Below are positions 13,266 to 24,134 of a stretch of 64,000 nt of DNA, piece by piece; position 1 is the first letter of the stretch; the number at the start of each line of letters is the position of its first letter. Made by a program: the position numbers and the translations under genes. The stretch comes from Caprimulgus europaeus (Eukaryota; Chordata; Aves; Caprimulgiformes; Caprimulgidae). A model generated the notes under the pieces. That model was not told the DNA's origin. It searched no databases and saw only the letters and a list, made by a program, of their open reading frames with translations. Location of the stretch: contig OU015533.1 in the NCBI GenBank assembly GCA_907165065.1, positions 28,474,578 through 28,538,577 of the forward strand, given 5' to 3'.

Positions 13266-13492
13266 ATTTGCATTGGAATAAAACAGCAGGCGGTATAGAG
13301 GCAATACTGGCAGATGAAGAGAATACACTTCAACAAAGTAAAAGCAGTAACAGTGAAAATAACAGCTACAGCAATGCAATCCAGAAAGAAATCACATTGC
13401 CTTCAAGACTAGTCTATTACATCAACAGAGACTCTGAAACCCCTTACCATATCCTGGATACTAGGGCAAGGCACCAGCAGAAACATGACAAG
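13266..13492 (+). CDS. ADAM23: ADAM23 exon 2: N-terminal prodomain
   Basis: Encodes residues 56-131 and is the longest exon in the window (227 bases). It carries LHWNKTAGG, an acidic-polar stretch (ILADEENTLQQ), a Ser/Asn-rich linker, then EITLPSRLVYYINRDSETP and the end HQQKHDK, all close to mammalian ADAM23. Sequons at NKT and NNS could be glycosylated. The acceptor is cttccccag|at and the donor aag|gtaggg. It starts one base into a codon and ends between codons (phase 0). The prodomain in ADAMs aids folding and is removed in the secretory pathway. Confidence 0.95.
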
Positions 13493-15472
13493 GTAGGGTT
13501 AAAAGAGGCTTATCTGCAGATTTTTCAAAACAGTATTATGTGCTGTAGAACTGTGTTTGAATGTTTTATTCCGTAGGTCTTCAAGACTTAATGGTGGCCA
13601 TTACCATGATTTTTAGGAATTAAAGGACATGTAATTAAACAAGAATGTAATTTCCCTTGTGTTAATTTAAAAATAATTATTTTGAATTTAAAGATGGTTC
13701 AGAAGCTGAGCTGTAGATAAAACAAATGGGAATTATGCAAAGCTGACTTGTCAGATCAGCGTAGGTTCTGGTGTCTTGACTTATGGTATACTGTCATCAA
13801 CAAAATGCTTCTTCCAAAATAGCTCTAGACTGCAGAAATGTCTGCATAGGGAATTTCTTTAGAATTCTGAACCTACAGCATGAATTGCTTGGCTTTGAGT
13901 GTATCATGCACTACCTAATAAATGCAGTTTTGGTTTCCTGCCAGTGTGTGAACAGTGAAGACCACAGTAAAGTGTTACCAGCTTTTGTCAAATAATACCT
14001 GCATTTTTTATTTTTAATGACAAGCTCTAATATTTAATTTTGTATAGATTCAGATATTAATTTATTTTTTTCTGCAGTTGCATAGGGTTGAACAAACTTT
14101 GGCTTTGTGAAATAACTTGGTAGAGAAGTAACCCTATTTTAAACTATATCACTTAGGAGGCACCCTTTGAAATTATTCCATCCTATTTTTATAAAATTTT
14201 ATTTAAAAAAATAATTTTTTCCCATGTGTTAAAAAGGTAAAATGAAGGTAAAGTTGGTTTGTATAGGAAAAGTTTACCATGGTAGAGAAGAGAGCAAAGA
14301 AGATCAGTGTTTATGGTATTACTGCAGAACTTGGCTAAAAGGGAATTGCATTTAATTTGAAATTTTAGAAAGTTAACTTATTATGCATTATATATGCTTT
14401 TGCTGATAATATATGCCATTTCAGTTGTGGAATTAATATGGAGACACTGTATCATCTTGGAAAAAAAGATGATATAATTATATAGTTTAGATGTTTTAAT
14501 GGGAAGAAAAGTTGGTTCATAGCTTACTGAACTCGGGTACCAGTATGTGCCTTTGGATGCATCTAAATACATCAATATATTATGGATCACACAGAAAAAC
14601 TGTTTGATTGTTGGGAAATGGAGCTGCTTAAGAGAATACTACATTTAGAACTAATACCCCTTTAAAGTGAGACCACTCTTAAATAAACTTCAGGGATTTG
14701 CAAGCGCTTGCAGACCTGTTTTTGGGAATAGTACTTCCTCCATGTTTCTACATGAGTTTTTTTCTTGGGAATCTGCAGAGGAGATATCTGCCAATCTCTT
14801 AACTTACCCAGCATTCCCACAAGAACATTGCTGGCACTGCTTATCCTTCCTATGCCCTACCAGTCTACGTGTTGGGGTAAAGCTCTGCAGAAATCAGCGC
14901 TGACAGAATTGGTATTGATTTCTTTGGGCATGCTTGGTGCTGAGTATTGTGTAAAGTGGATCTCCTTTCTACTCACTGTGTCCCTTTTAAGTGTAGGAAA
15001 TGCTAACGCTGCAGGTTTTCCCACAGAAGGGTTCTTTAAGCTTGGGGCTTCATGGAGAAGTGACATTATGTTGACTTCATTCTCCTGGCATGCAACTTCT
15101 ATTGCTTTGATCCATTTAGCTGAAGGAAAGGGTTGATTATGTTCCTTGTCTGGATTGATTTTTGCTTATCTTGCTTCCAGAGCACCATAGAGGGCTTCCT
15201 CCTGCCCCAAACTTGCATATTATGTCTTTCTTTGCCTGAAGTAATTTCTTTGCACTTCCATCTATTTTAACACTAATATAATAATAAATGTTTTGGTTAT
15301 TTAGTTCTGTCTAACAGTCACTGTAGTCATCTATATAGAGCAATAATTGAGTGGGGGAAGTCTGCCTGGGATGTAAAAGGAAAGCAACCCATAAATAAAA
15401 TGGAATGCAATTGGATTGTGAAAGATACATGAGGTTTTTTGTTGTTGTTTGAGTTTTTTGTTGGCCTTTTTT

Positions 15473-15497
15473 GGGGGGGGGTGGGGCAGGGGGGTGG
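15473..15497 (+). repeat. G-quadruplex-type tract
   Basis: Runs of 9, 4 and 6 guanines are separated by T and CA, followed by T and GG. The first run is long enough to supply two G3 stacks, so four G3+ runs with short loops are present on the sense strand. A T-rich, GT-rich stretch precedes it and a 16-base poly-A run lies about 40 bases downstream. Confidence 0.7.
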
Positions 15498-17725
15498 ATT
15501 TTTTTAGTACTTGCTTTTATCCTTCCCCAGAATTAAAAAAAAAAAAAAAAGCTATTTTGTAATAAATCCTACTGTGAGATTTTACTGTGTCTGACATTGG
15601 TAATAAAAAGAAATAACCAAAATATCTTTATAGTTAGGTAAAGAAGTAAATCTATATTTGGGATTGACTTTTAGCATGTGAAAAAAGCAAAGATAAATAT
15701 GTTGACCTTATATACATACACAGTGGATAGTTGAAGTAGTAAAACACAATTTTTTAATTTTTTTACTATTCTTGGAATCATACATCCTTTAGCCTGTATT
15801 TTCTTGTCAGCCTTAATGTATCATTTATAGGCATATGATGTGGATATACTCCCTAACTATGGATATTATTCAGTAGACCCCTTTCTGTGGAACTTCATTA
15901 TAGCGGCCAGAAGAATAGAAGCTGTATGGACAGTTTGTGGGACTGGGCCTGAATGTCTGAAAAATGCTGAGTCACTATAAGTAGAGGGGAAGAGCAGAGG
16001 AAATTGTGTGCACATGGGAAGAAAGAGGTAAAGCTAGAGAAATATAATTATGTAAAAATGATTTAAAATATTTTATTTTTACAAGTCTCTTCTGAAAAGC
16101 AAGGGTCTATGGCCTTCTTCATTAAATGTATGGAGAAATTAAGATAGTTCTATAATCTATTTTCTCTTTGTGCTCTAAAAAAAGTGTATTATAAATACTT
16201 GGTGCTTGAAGACTGTAAAATCTGTATACTTGTTTCCTCACAGTCAGATTAAGGCTAGCTGGTTTTGATTCTTCTGAAGTTATTTTTAGTGTGAAATGCT
16301 AAAAAATGAACATCTGTTTATAAAAACACACTGAAGAAGCTCTCAAGAATCCTTAAACTTTCTGAAGAGGTCTGAGTCATCTGTGTTCTGCGGCTCTGTC
16401 TTTCTAACCTTCTGCAGACGGAGGTAGTGTTTTGAATGAACTAGTAGTCTCCTTATTGAACCAGATGACTGCTTTGATTTATTTTTGCAGACTGCAATAC
16501 AAGATTGTTAGGACCTAGTGGGAAGACTGTAGGGGACACAGCTTGTCACAAAAACCTAGGAGCAAGTCCTTATGGTGGCCAGCAGAAGGAAAAATTTTGC
16601 AAGATGTGATCTCAGGACAAATAGAATTGCCAGAGAAACACAGCTCAGGACAGCCTTACCAAATTTTGAGCATTAAAATAGCTTGAACTAGGTGCATATG
16701 AAGGAATACTGTATCTGCTGGACAGTTCCTAACTATTTTTAGATCATTCAATCACAGGTTCTCAGAAACTGTAAAGAAGGTTATGACTTAATGCATAATT
16801 GTAAGCTGATAGTGTGATTTTGGGGACGAGGGAGGTGTCAAAAAAACTGTTTTGCAGAACTTAGACTGGAAAGAAACAGCGTGATCATAGTTTTGACTAT
16901 GAAGATAGTTCCAGCTACCTAAAAATAAATTATATTATTTTTGTGCTATTTTTCTTGAGGTGAAAACTCCAGGTGTTTCTGTTCAGCTCAGCTGTTCATC
17001 ATTTAAATAAAGAAAATATTCCTGCCAGGCTGAATGTTATGTTTTCTGCTATGTTGCATGCTTTAAAGGCTGAGATACAGTGCTGCCTCAGTCCTAAGTT
17101 GAGAGGGGAAAGCATCCTTAAGATGAAAGGAAAACAGCTGTATTGCAGCCATTGCAAATGTGGTGGTATTGAAGAAAAAGCAGGCCTGTTTTGGAAAAGG
17201 TGAAAGATCATGGTTAATAATTTCTCAAGAGGTGGAATCATGTGAATTCTTATTAAAATCCAGATAAAAATCCTATGCATTAATTTCTGTTTTCCTTTTC
17301 CTTGCCTGTCTTAGGCCAGGTCTTCACTTTTAATGCCAATGTAATGAAAATTGGTCAAAATAATGAATCAACTTCATGTGGTTTATGTCTATGAGTTTAA
17401 GACTGTTAGAAAATCTTTGTAGTATTTTAGCTGGCTTTAGATTTTTTTCAGTATTTTCTGTGATGCAACTTCAATTTACATTACTTGCAGATGGATTATT
17501 TTGTGTACTTTGTCTTTTTTCTGTTCCATATTGAATTTATATTAATGCAAAAGGCTTATCTGGACTTGGTGTCTTCAGTAGTTACTAACAGAAGGGTTGA
17601 AACTGGTTTTCCCATCATTTCTGGAAGTAGGCAGCCATATTCCTTATGCCATCTTCTCCTCAAGTAGATCTACATCTTGGTTTCCTAGCCAAAATGTGGG
17701 TCATGATATTTCTAAAACTTCTTAA

Positions 17726-17743
17726 ATTATTATTATTATTATT
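17726..17743. repeat. (ATT)6 microsatellite
   Basis: Six uninterrupted ATT units inside intron 2. Confidence 0.85.
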
Positions 17744-18462
17744 TTAATATTTCTGGATCCTCTTATGAGCTTCAAGTGATCACCTATAAAAGGTTTCAGT
17801 TCCTAAATGTTAGAGTGCAACACTTGCACTTGTTAGGCCTTGTTCTGAAGTAAAAAAAAATGAAGTTTATAGATTGTCTAGCATTTATGAGAAGCTGGGT
17901 AGTGCAGGAAAGTGACCCAAAACATGAATGCACTGTTTTGTAGAGTCTTGTGAACAAAACCCTGAGAGGGATGTGATTTTACAGGCCAACGTCAGCGCTA
18001 CAGATGGGTATCTAAGTATTGTTGTGTTGGGAGAGAATGGTGGGTTCTGGCTGCTGGGGTTACAAAAGCAATAGCAGGATTGCTTTCAGAGGTAGGCCCG
18101 AGCCTTTGTTCACAGGCTGACAACCATTTCAAAGAACAGCCTTCAAGGCTCGAGGTTCAAGTGCATCAAAGTAACCTCTCTATTGTTACTTATTAGAAAC
18201 CAGAAACAAAACATACAGGATTTCAGAAAAGTTCCTGTCGATGATTTAAGCATGAGTTTTTACATGCTGCTGTGACATTTATGTATGCTGTTTCAGTATA
18301 AAATGCTTTATTTCCAGTGAATGGTGGAAGGTTATCTTGGCATATGTGCCGTATAGTAAATGTTTTTCACAACACTAAAGGAGGATAGCTTCTGTATGAA
18401 GCCTGAGGATAGGTAAACAGGCTAAAAGAAGAATAAGGATCTAATACGAAAAACACATGAAT

Positions 18463-18915
18463 CTTGTTGGAGGGGGTCCAGAGGAGGCCACAAAAATGAT
18501 CAGAGGGCTGGAACACCTCTCCTATGAGGACAGGCTGAGAGTTGGGGTTGTTCAGCCTGGAGAAGAGAAGGCTCTGGGTAGACCTTATTGCAGCCTTTCA
18601 ATACTTGAAAAGGGGCCCATAAGAAAGATGGGGACAGACTTTTTAGTAGGGCCTTTAGTGATAGGACAAGGGGTAATGCTTGGGGAGTAAGTTTAGACTA
18701 GATGCAGGGAAGAAATTTTTTTACAATAGGAGTGGTGAAACACTGGCACAGGTTGCCCAGAGAGGTGGTAGAAGCCCCATCCCTGGAAACATTCAAGGTC
18801 AGGTTGGATTGGGCTCTGAGCAACCTGATCTGGTTGAAGATGTCCCTGCTCACTGCCGGGGGGTTGGACGAGGTGACCTTTAGAGATCCCTTCCAACGCA
18901 AACCATTCTATGATC
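18463..18915 (+). mobile_element. CR1 retrotransposon, 5'-truncated 3' end
   Basis: Typical avian CR1 sense-strand phrases appear in order: a 'gtccagaggaggccac' start, 'gatcagagggctgga', 'cacctctcctatgagga', 'ttcagcctggagaagag', 'ggttgcccagagaggt', 'ggggttggacgaggtgac', 'gatcccttccaac', and the end 'aaccattctatgat'. It is about 450 bp, non-coding in this copy, and is the usual 5'-truncated insertion. Short open frames on both strands here are repeat-derived and not genes. Confidence 0.95.
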
Positions 18916-20670
18916 AAAAAATGTTTTAATGATGTAAAACTAATCTAAATCTGACCTAGGTTTCTAATTCCAAAATGTGAGTGATGAAAACCCTTGCTCA
19001 GCTACTGAAAGGAGAGAGGGCAGCTTTTGGCCATTATTTTAGTCAGCAGAACTATATACAGAAATAGATTTCTAAAAGCAATGAGCTTGTCATTTGGAGA
19101 TCATATCTGTATGAATATACCCATATGTACTGTCAGTCAGTTAAATGATGCTGTTACTTTTCTTTAAAGACTTGTGACAGAACTTTTTTTTTTTTTTTGG
19201 AAGGATAACACGTAGCATTTGGCATAGTTTTACTGTGAAGATAGTAAACCCAATGTTGTACTTTACTTTTTCTGATGATGGTTGTAAAATTCCTGAAAGT
19301 CTGAAAAAAGTGAATTATGGATAAATGATGCCCAAGCATTAATGAAAACAAAGGAAGTGTTCAAGTTGTGACAGGGATCAGTAGGGCTGAGATTCCAGTT
19401 ACACCCTTCTAATCCATTTTTACCTTGAAACTCACAGTAAACTAATGGGTGATTTGAAAGAAACTGGAATTCTTTATGTAGATGGATTTTTAGCTTTGAG
19501 AAAGCCCTGGGAGCTAGTGTTTTGCTCAAGCAGTTGCAGCACTCATAGTATGTCTTTAGTATGAAGAAAAAAAACCTCAAACCTCCTTCAACCTGCTTCT
19601 CTGCATATCATGAGTAAGTCTTTGCTGCAGAAAAACTTGATGTAATTTTGCTGCTTTGCCATTGGAGTGGCTTATAGCTGTCAAAGCAGGAACCTCTGCA
19701 GAGGTTTTTAAATGATAAACATGTAAAAAGGAACTTGATCTCCTGTTTGTGTAAGTAAAGAATACTCATGCAGATGTAAACATATGCATGTATATAAGTG
19801 ATAAAAGAAGGTGATGTTTAATATCTTTCCTGTGAAAAGACATGGTAAGATATCTAGTCCATATATATTCTTCAAAATATATGCTAATCTACATTATATT
19901 CTTGTTTCAGTTTTATTTCTATGTCAATCAGGAGCACCATATTTCAGATTATACTTGAGGCATTGTATTACACAGTAGCTGGTAAGAGAATACTGTGAAA
20001 TGATAAGCTGTATAACAGAATTCCACAGATAGTTTTTCTGAAATACTTCCTCCCATCATGGTGGTACATGACAATTGTAAGAGCAGAAACACCTGCTGAC
20101 AACTCACTGGTAGCTTTCTGTGCTAACTTTTTACAGGAAAAACATAAGTTTCAGGGTTAAATACTTGAGTCCATTACTTTTACCCGATTTCTGGCTTTTG
20201 GCTTTCATGAGTGGTTATCTATTATTAAACTGGCTTAGCAAAACTGTATTTTGCTGCAGCAGTGGTGTTTCACCTTCAACTGAATTGAAAACAGTGTTTT
20301 TGCTAAACTGTAGGTATTTAAAAGCCAGTATTCTTTTTGTAACCAATGGTTTGAGCTGAGTTTGGTGGAGAAAATGCCCTATGCAGGATAGCAAGTTAGT
20401 GTCAGCTGCTCTACAGCAATTGCTTATGTGTACAGGCTGCATCTGTTAACTGAGGAACAGTAATAGATAGCAAGCAGTCTTTTCATAAACAGAAGTAATT
20501 GTTTTCAGAAATAGCAATGATATTATAGCTAATCCTACAAGATGAACTTTTTCTTATGATATTGTAGACCAAGAATACAAGTTACTTTAAATAATTTTAA
20601 ACAACAGAAAGATAAATAATACATGGTTGATGGCTTAGAAACTTAAAGGATGATATACATGTATCATTGA

Positions 20671-20921
20671 ATGGGCTTGAAGGGACAAAAGAAAAGCTAT
20701 AGCAGATCAGATTAGATGTCCATCTTCCTGTCCCTGAGAGCAATCAGTAGCAGTTGTCTGGGGAGGGATACAGGAGCATTAACAGTTGTGGGATGATACT
20801 TTCTAGACTGGTCTCCCAGACTCCAGCAATTTGTGCCTCAGGGTCTTCTAGAAACCAGAACTTGTCTCTTGGTTTTAATAGCCCTTGATGGGACTTCCTG
20901 CTTTTGAGATTATCCAGTTGT
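20671..20921 (-). mobile_element. Old CR1-like interspersed repeat, antisense
   Basis: Phrases such as 'agatcagattagatgtccat', 'cttcctgtccctgagagcaa', 'gactccagcaatttgtgcc' and 'tagcccttgatgggacttc' match a diverged interspersed repeat family seen in birds and other reptiles, which I recall as antisense to a CR1-type 3' region. The assignment rests on remembered phrases, not an alignment. It is followed by a TTTG-rich and poly-T stretch. Confidence 0.45.
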
Positions 20922-21765
20922 GTTGGGTTTGTTGGGGTTTTGTTTGTTTGTTTGTTTTGCTTTTTTTTTAAATACATACATGTTTTTGGTATCTGTGATG
21001 TCTTGTGCTGAAGTTTTAGGATTTTAGCATGTTTCAAAAGCTGAAGCCACCAGTACACCATTACTGCTTTTGAAGTGTGTTTTATTATTTGAGGTGCTAT
21101 GTCATCTGCCATGCTTAAGCATTTTCTTAATCAGTTAAGTAGCTTGAATGTTCTTGAAAGGGAAGGTATTCAAGGATTTGGCATATTTAGTTGGTTTGGA
21201 ATTGGCAATCAGAAAAACAGTAGTGACAAAACAACAACAAAAAAGCATAGGAAACAAAATACTTGGGTGGGAATCGCTCTCTCTTGCAGGTGATTATTTA
21301 GCCTTGATGCTGCTCTTGTTCTAAAAAGTGTTTCAAAGAATACACATTTTAAGTAATGGATAGTGTGTTAGGAGAAGTGAAAGAAATGCTGCAATGGTAT
21401 CAAACTGAGAAGATTGTAACTTTATTTCTAAACTAACTGTGGAAAATGTATATAGTCATTTTTGTGTTAATTTTTTGCTCAACTTAGCCAAGTGTAGTGT
21501 ATGGGATCACTGGTAGTTTGTAATGCTTCTCAAGCAACTTGTAAACATTGTTAATGGTATACTGAGTCAATCCTGATTGGGCAGTCACTTTTTGCATTGT
21601 CACTGTGTTGCAGGAATGTGATGTCATAGATCTGTAAATGGTTATCTTATCTTAAAGGAAAGACTTTAAGACTTTAAGTACATGGGTTGTATGTAAAAAT
21701 GCCATATAATAAAAATTAACATGTTTATCTTTGAGCAGGAGATATTTTTTAAAACTTCCAAAATT

Positions 21766-21816
21766 ATACATACATACATATATATATATTAAAAAAAAAA
21801 TATATATATATATAAA
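21766..21816. repeat. AT-rich microsatellite (TACA)n-(TA)n-A10-(TA)n
   Basis: Short TACA units pass into TA repeats, a run of ten A, then another TA tract. The two TA blocks can pair with each other. Confidence 0.85.
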
Positions 21817-24057
21817 CCCCTAAGTACTCTAAGAAATCCTGTAGTTCTCATGTTTCAGAATGATCTTAATGGAATAGTATGTGTTCTTTTAAACTTTCTA
21901 GGTAGTTAATACTGAAGATGTGTTTGTGGCATATGTATGAAGACACATAGTTTTAGGTAAATGCTACATGTGAAGGAGACTCAAAGCAGTAGCTCCTGTA
22001 ACTCTAAGTAAACTCTTTATGAGATAAAACTAGTTGCAGCCATTTTCCTGCAACAAAATTTCATGCTTTTTTAAAAATTAAATTAATACATGTACATGTT
22101 GAAAACATAATGAGATTTTTGTCATGAGCCAGATGCTTAAAAAGCTCCTTGTGACACTTGTTCCTTGGTTTCACTGTGGAAAAAAGTGGAGCAGAGACTG
22201 AAAAGCCTCTCATACTAGGCATGCATTTAAATTAAGTTTCTATGCTATTTTTATATATATGCTAGCTTTCATCCTTGCAGATTCTCTCAGATTCTTCTCT
22301 TTATGAAGATTCTTTAAAGTCAAAGTGATGGAGATTTTCCTCTATCAAGTCACCTGTTTGTCTTTATACTTAAACTGTTTCACTTTGGTGATTCAGAGCA
22401 GCTGTAAACTCAAGTTTGCTGGGCCAGTGTTATCTCAGAGAACTGAACTGGTGAGACAACTGTTAATATTCTTGCATCAAAAAATGTAACAGTGAAAGCT
22501 CGATACTACTTTGCTTCTGTATTATTTTAGATAACACCTAGGAATATTATTTTTAAAGTCTTATTTAAAGCTATTGTATTTTTTTAATAAACATAAATCT
22601 CTTTATGTAAGAGATTGTCCAATGATAATAAAGATCTTTAAAATATTTTGTAACTAAACACTTTTTTTAAAGAAGCTTGACAATGAAGCTCTGTGACCCT
22701 AATGAAAATGAAGTAATTCTGGGGGCAAAGAATGATAAACTAACCCAGGAGACATCACAGCTGATTTTAGTTACTATAGCAACTTTTAGAAAGAGTTTTT
22801 AAAATTTATGTTGAAAGATTTTTATGAAAGATGATGGATACCTTTGCTGAGAAATTAGACAAAAATCAGTGCAGCTCTGTGTTGTGCAAGAATGGAAGAG
22901 GAACACAAAGAATTTATCCTTTGTGGAAAAATTTCGAAAGGACAACAAAATTGTAGGCATTGTGGGCCATAAAAGCTAACCTTATTATTGAAGTTATGCC
23001 ATAAACTAGCTAGAACTTTATATAGTTTTTGTGAAATACCTGAAGATTCATTGTGATGTTTAATAAAAATAGTATTTTTTTTTGTCTTTTGATTAAAGGA
23101 CCTAGTCATAATATTCCAACTTTATGTAATTATTAATGCTGTATCAAATTAGTATATAGGTATGCATGATTTGGTTAAAACATTATCAGAGAAGAGACCA
23201 TTATCAAGGAAGAGGTTCTATGAAATTCAGATCTAATCTCCTCCACCCTGCTGAAACAGTGTTTTCACAAAAAGAAATTCTTGGATCATTGCTAGAAAAC
23301 AGATGAGCATGTTTTAAATGTCTTTGGCTTCAGTTACAACAGGATTGAAAAGAATAAAAAATACAATTTATATCTCTGACAAAAACTGAATATTCTGAAA
23401 GTTAAAGTTAACTCCCTAGATGAGACAAGCTAATGTTTGTTTTTGTTTGGGTTTTTTTGTTGCTGTTAGTACACTGAGCATTATCAGTCTTTTGGACACT
23501 GGTTTGTTTACAATGCCAAGTACAAAGCCTTTAATTGTGTTTAATTGTGAAGGCATTACTTTGAAGGAGTCTTTCATAACATGTAATACAAGCTTGCCAT
23601 GATTTTCTTCCTTGAAGGCCTATATCACAAATGCTTTAATTATTTCAGGCCTTTTAAAGTGAATGGATGCAGTAACGTAATTAAAAGAACAGCGTACATT
23701 ACTTATGCTTCTGTTACATAGCCATCTGGTTATGGCAAAATATAGACATTTATTTGAATCTTATTTTTTCTTTCTTCTGTTTTTTGTAATGAGTGTGTAT
23801 TTGAAAGCATGCTTTTCAGGTACCATTTACTTCTCTCTCTTCATTTAACCTCTGAAAAGGCAAATCCTTTTGAATCCAAATTTGATATAAGGACAAAGCT
23901 TTTCATGTGCCTATGAGATACATGAAAAGAAGCATGTTTTCAATAAGTTTGAAAGGTGTTTGTCAGATATTTGTTGCATATAAAGCTCAGTTATTCTTTT
24001 GACAACTTTAAATGTTCTGCAAAACTGTATAGTACTCCTGTGTGTTCGTGTTTACAG

Positions 24058-24134
24058 GCTGTACATCTGGCCCAGGCAAGTTTCCAGATTGAGGCCTTTG
24101 GTTCCAAATTCATCCTTGACCTCACGTTGAATAA
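24058..24134 (+). CDS. ADAM23: ADAM23 exon 3: prodomain
   Basis: Encodes residues 132-156 plus two bases of codon 157: AVHLAQASFQIEAFGSKFIL then DLTLN, matching ADAM23 almost exactly. The acceptor is tgtttacag|gct and the donor aataa|gtaagt. The final AA joins T from exon 4 to restore Asn, giving the family's Leu-Asn-Asn. This is the first beta-rich segment of the reprolysin propeptide family. Confidence 0.95.

Larger units (their letters stand above)
13493..24057 (+). other. Intron 2 (10.6 kb)
   Basis: The largest intron in the window, GT-AG. It holds a G-rich quadruplex-type tract (15473-15497), a 16-base poly-A run (15535-15550), an ATT microsatellite (17726-17743), a plus-strand CR1 3' end (18463-18915), an older CR1-like fragment (20671-20921) and an AT-rich microsatellite (21766-21816). 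The rest is plain AT-rich sequence with no exon-like open frame that fits ADAM23 phase. Confidence 0.8.

Noticed and set aside
14765-15136. 123-codon plus-strand open frame in intron 2
   Set aside because: No match to ADAM23 or to any family I know. A single stop-free stretch in a 10.6 kb intron is expected by chance.
18680-18929. Several small open frames on both strands near 18.7-18.9 kb
   Set aside because: They lie in the 3' UTR of a CR1 element, which is non-coding.
21766-21816. AT-rich tract considered as a regulatory or replication element
   Set aside because: It is explained as an ordinary TA/A microsatellite; nothing else supports a function.
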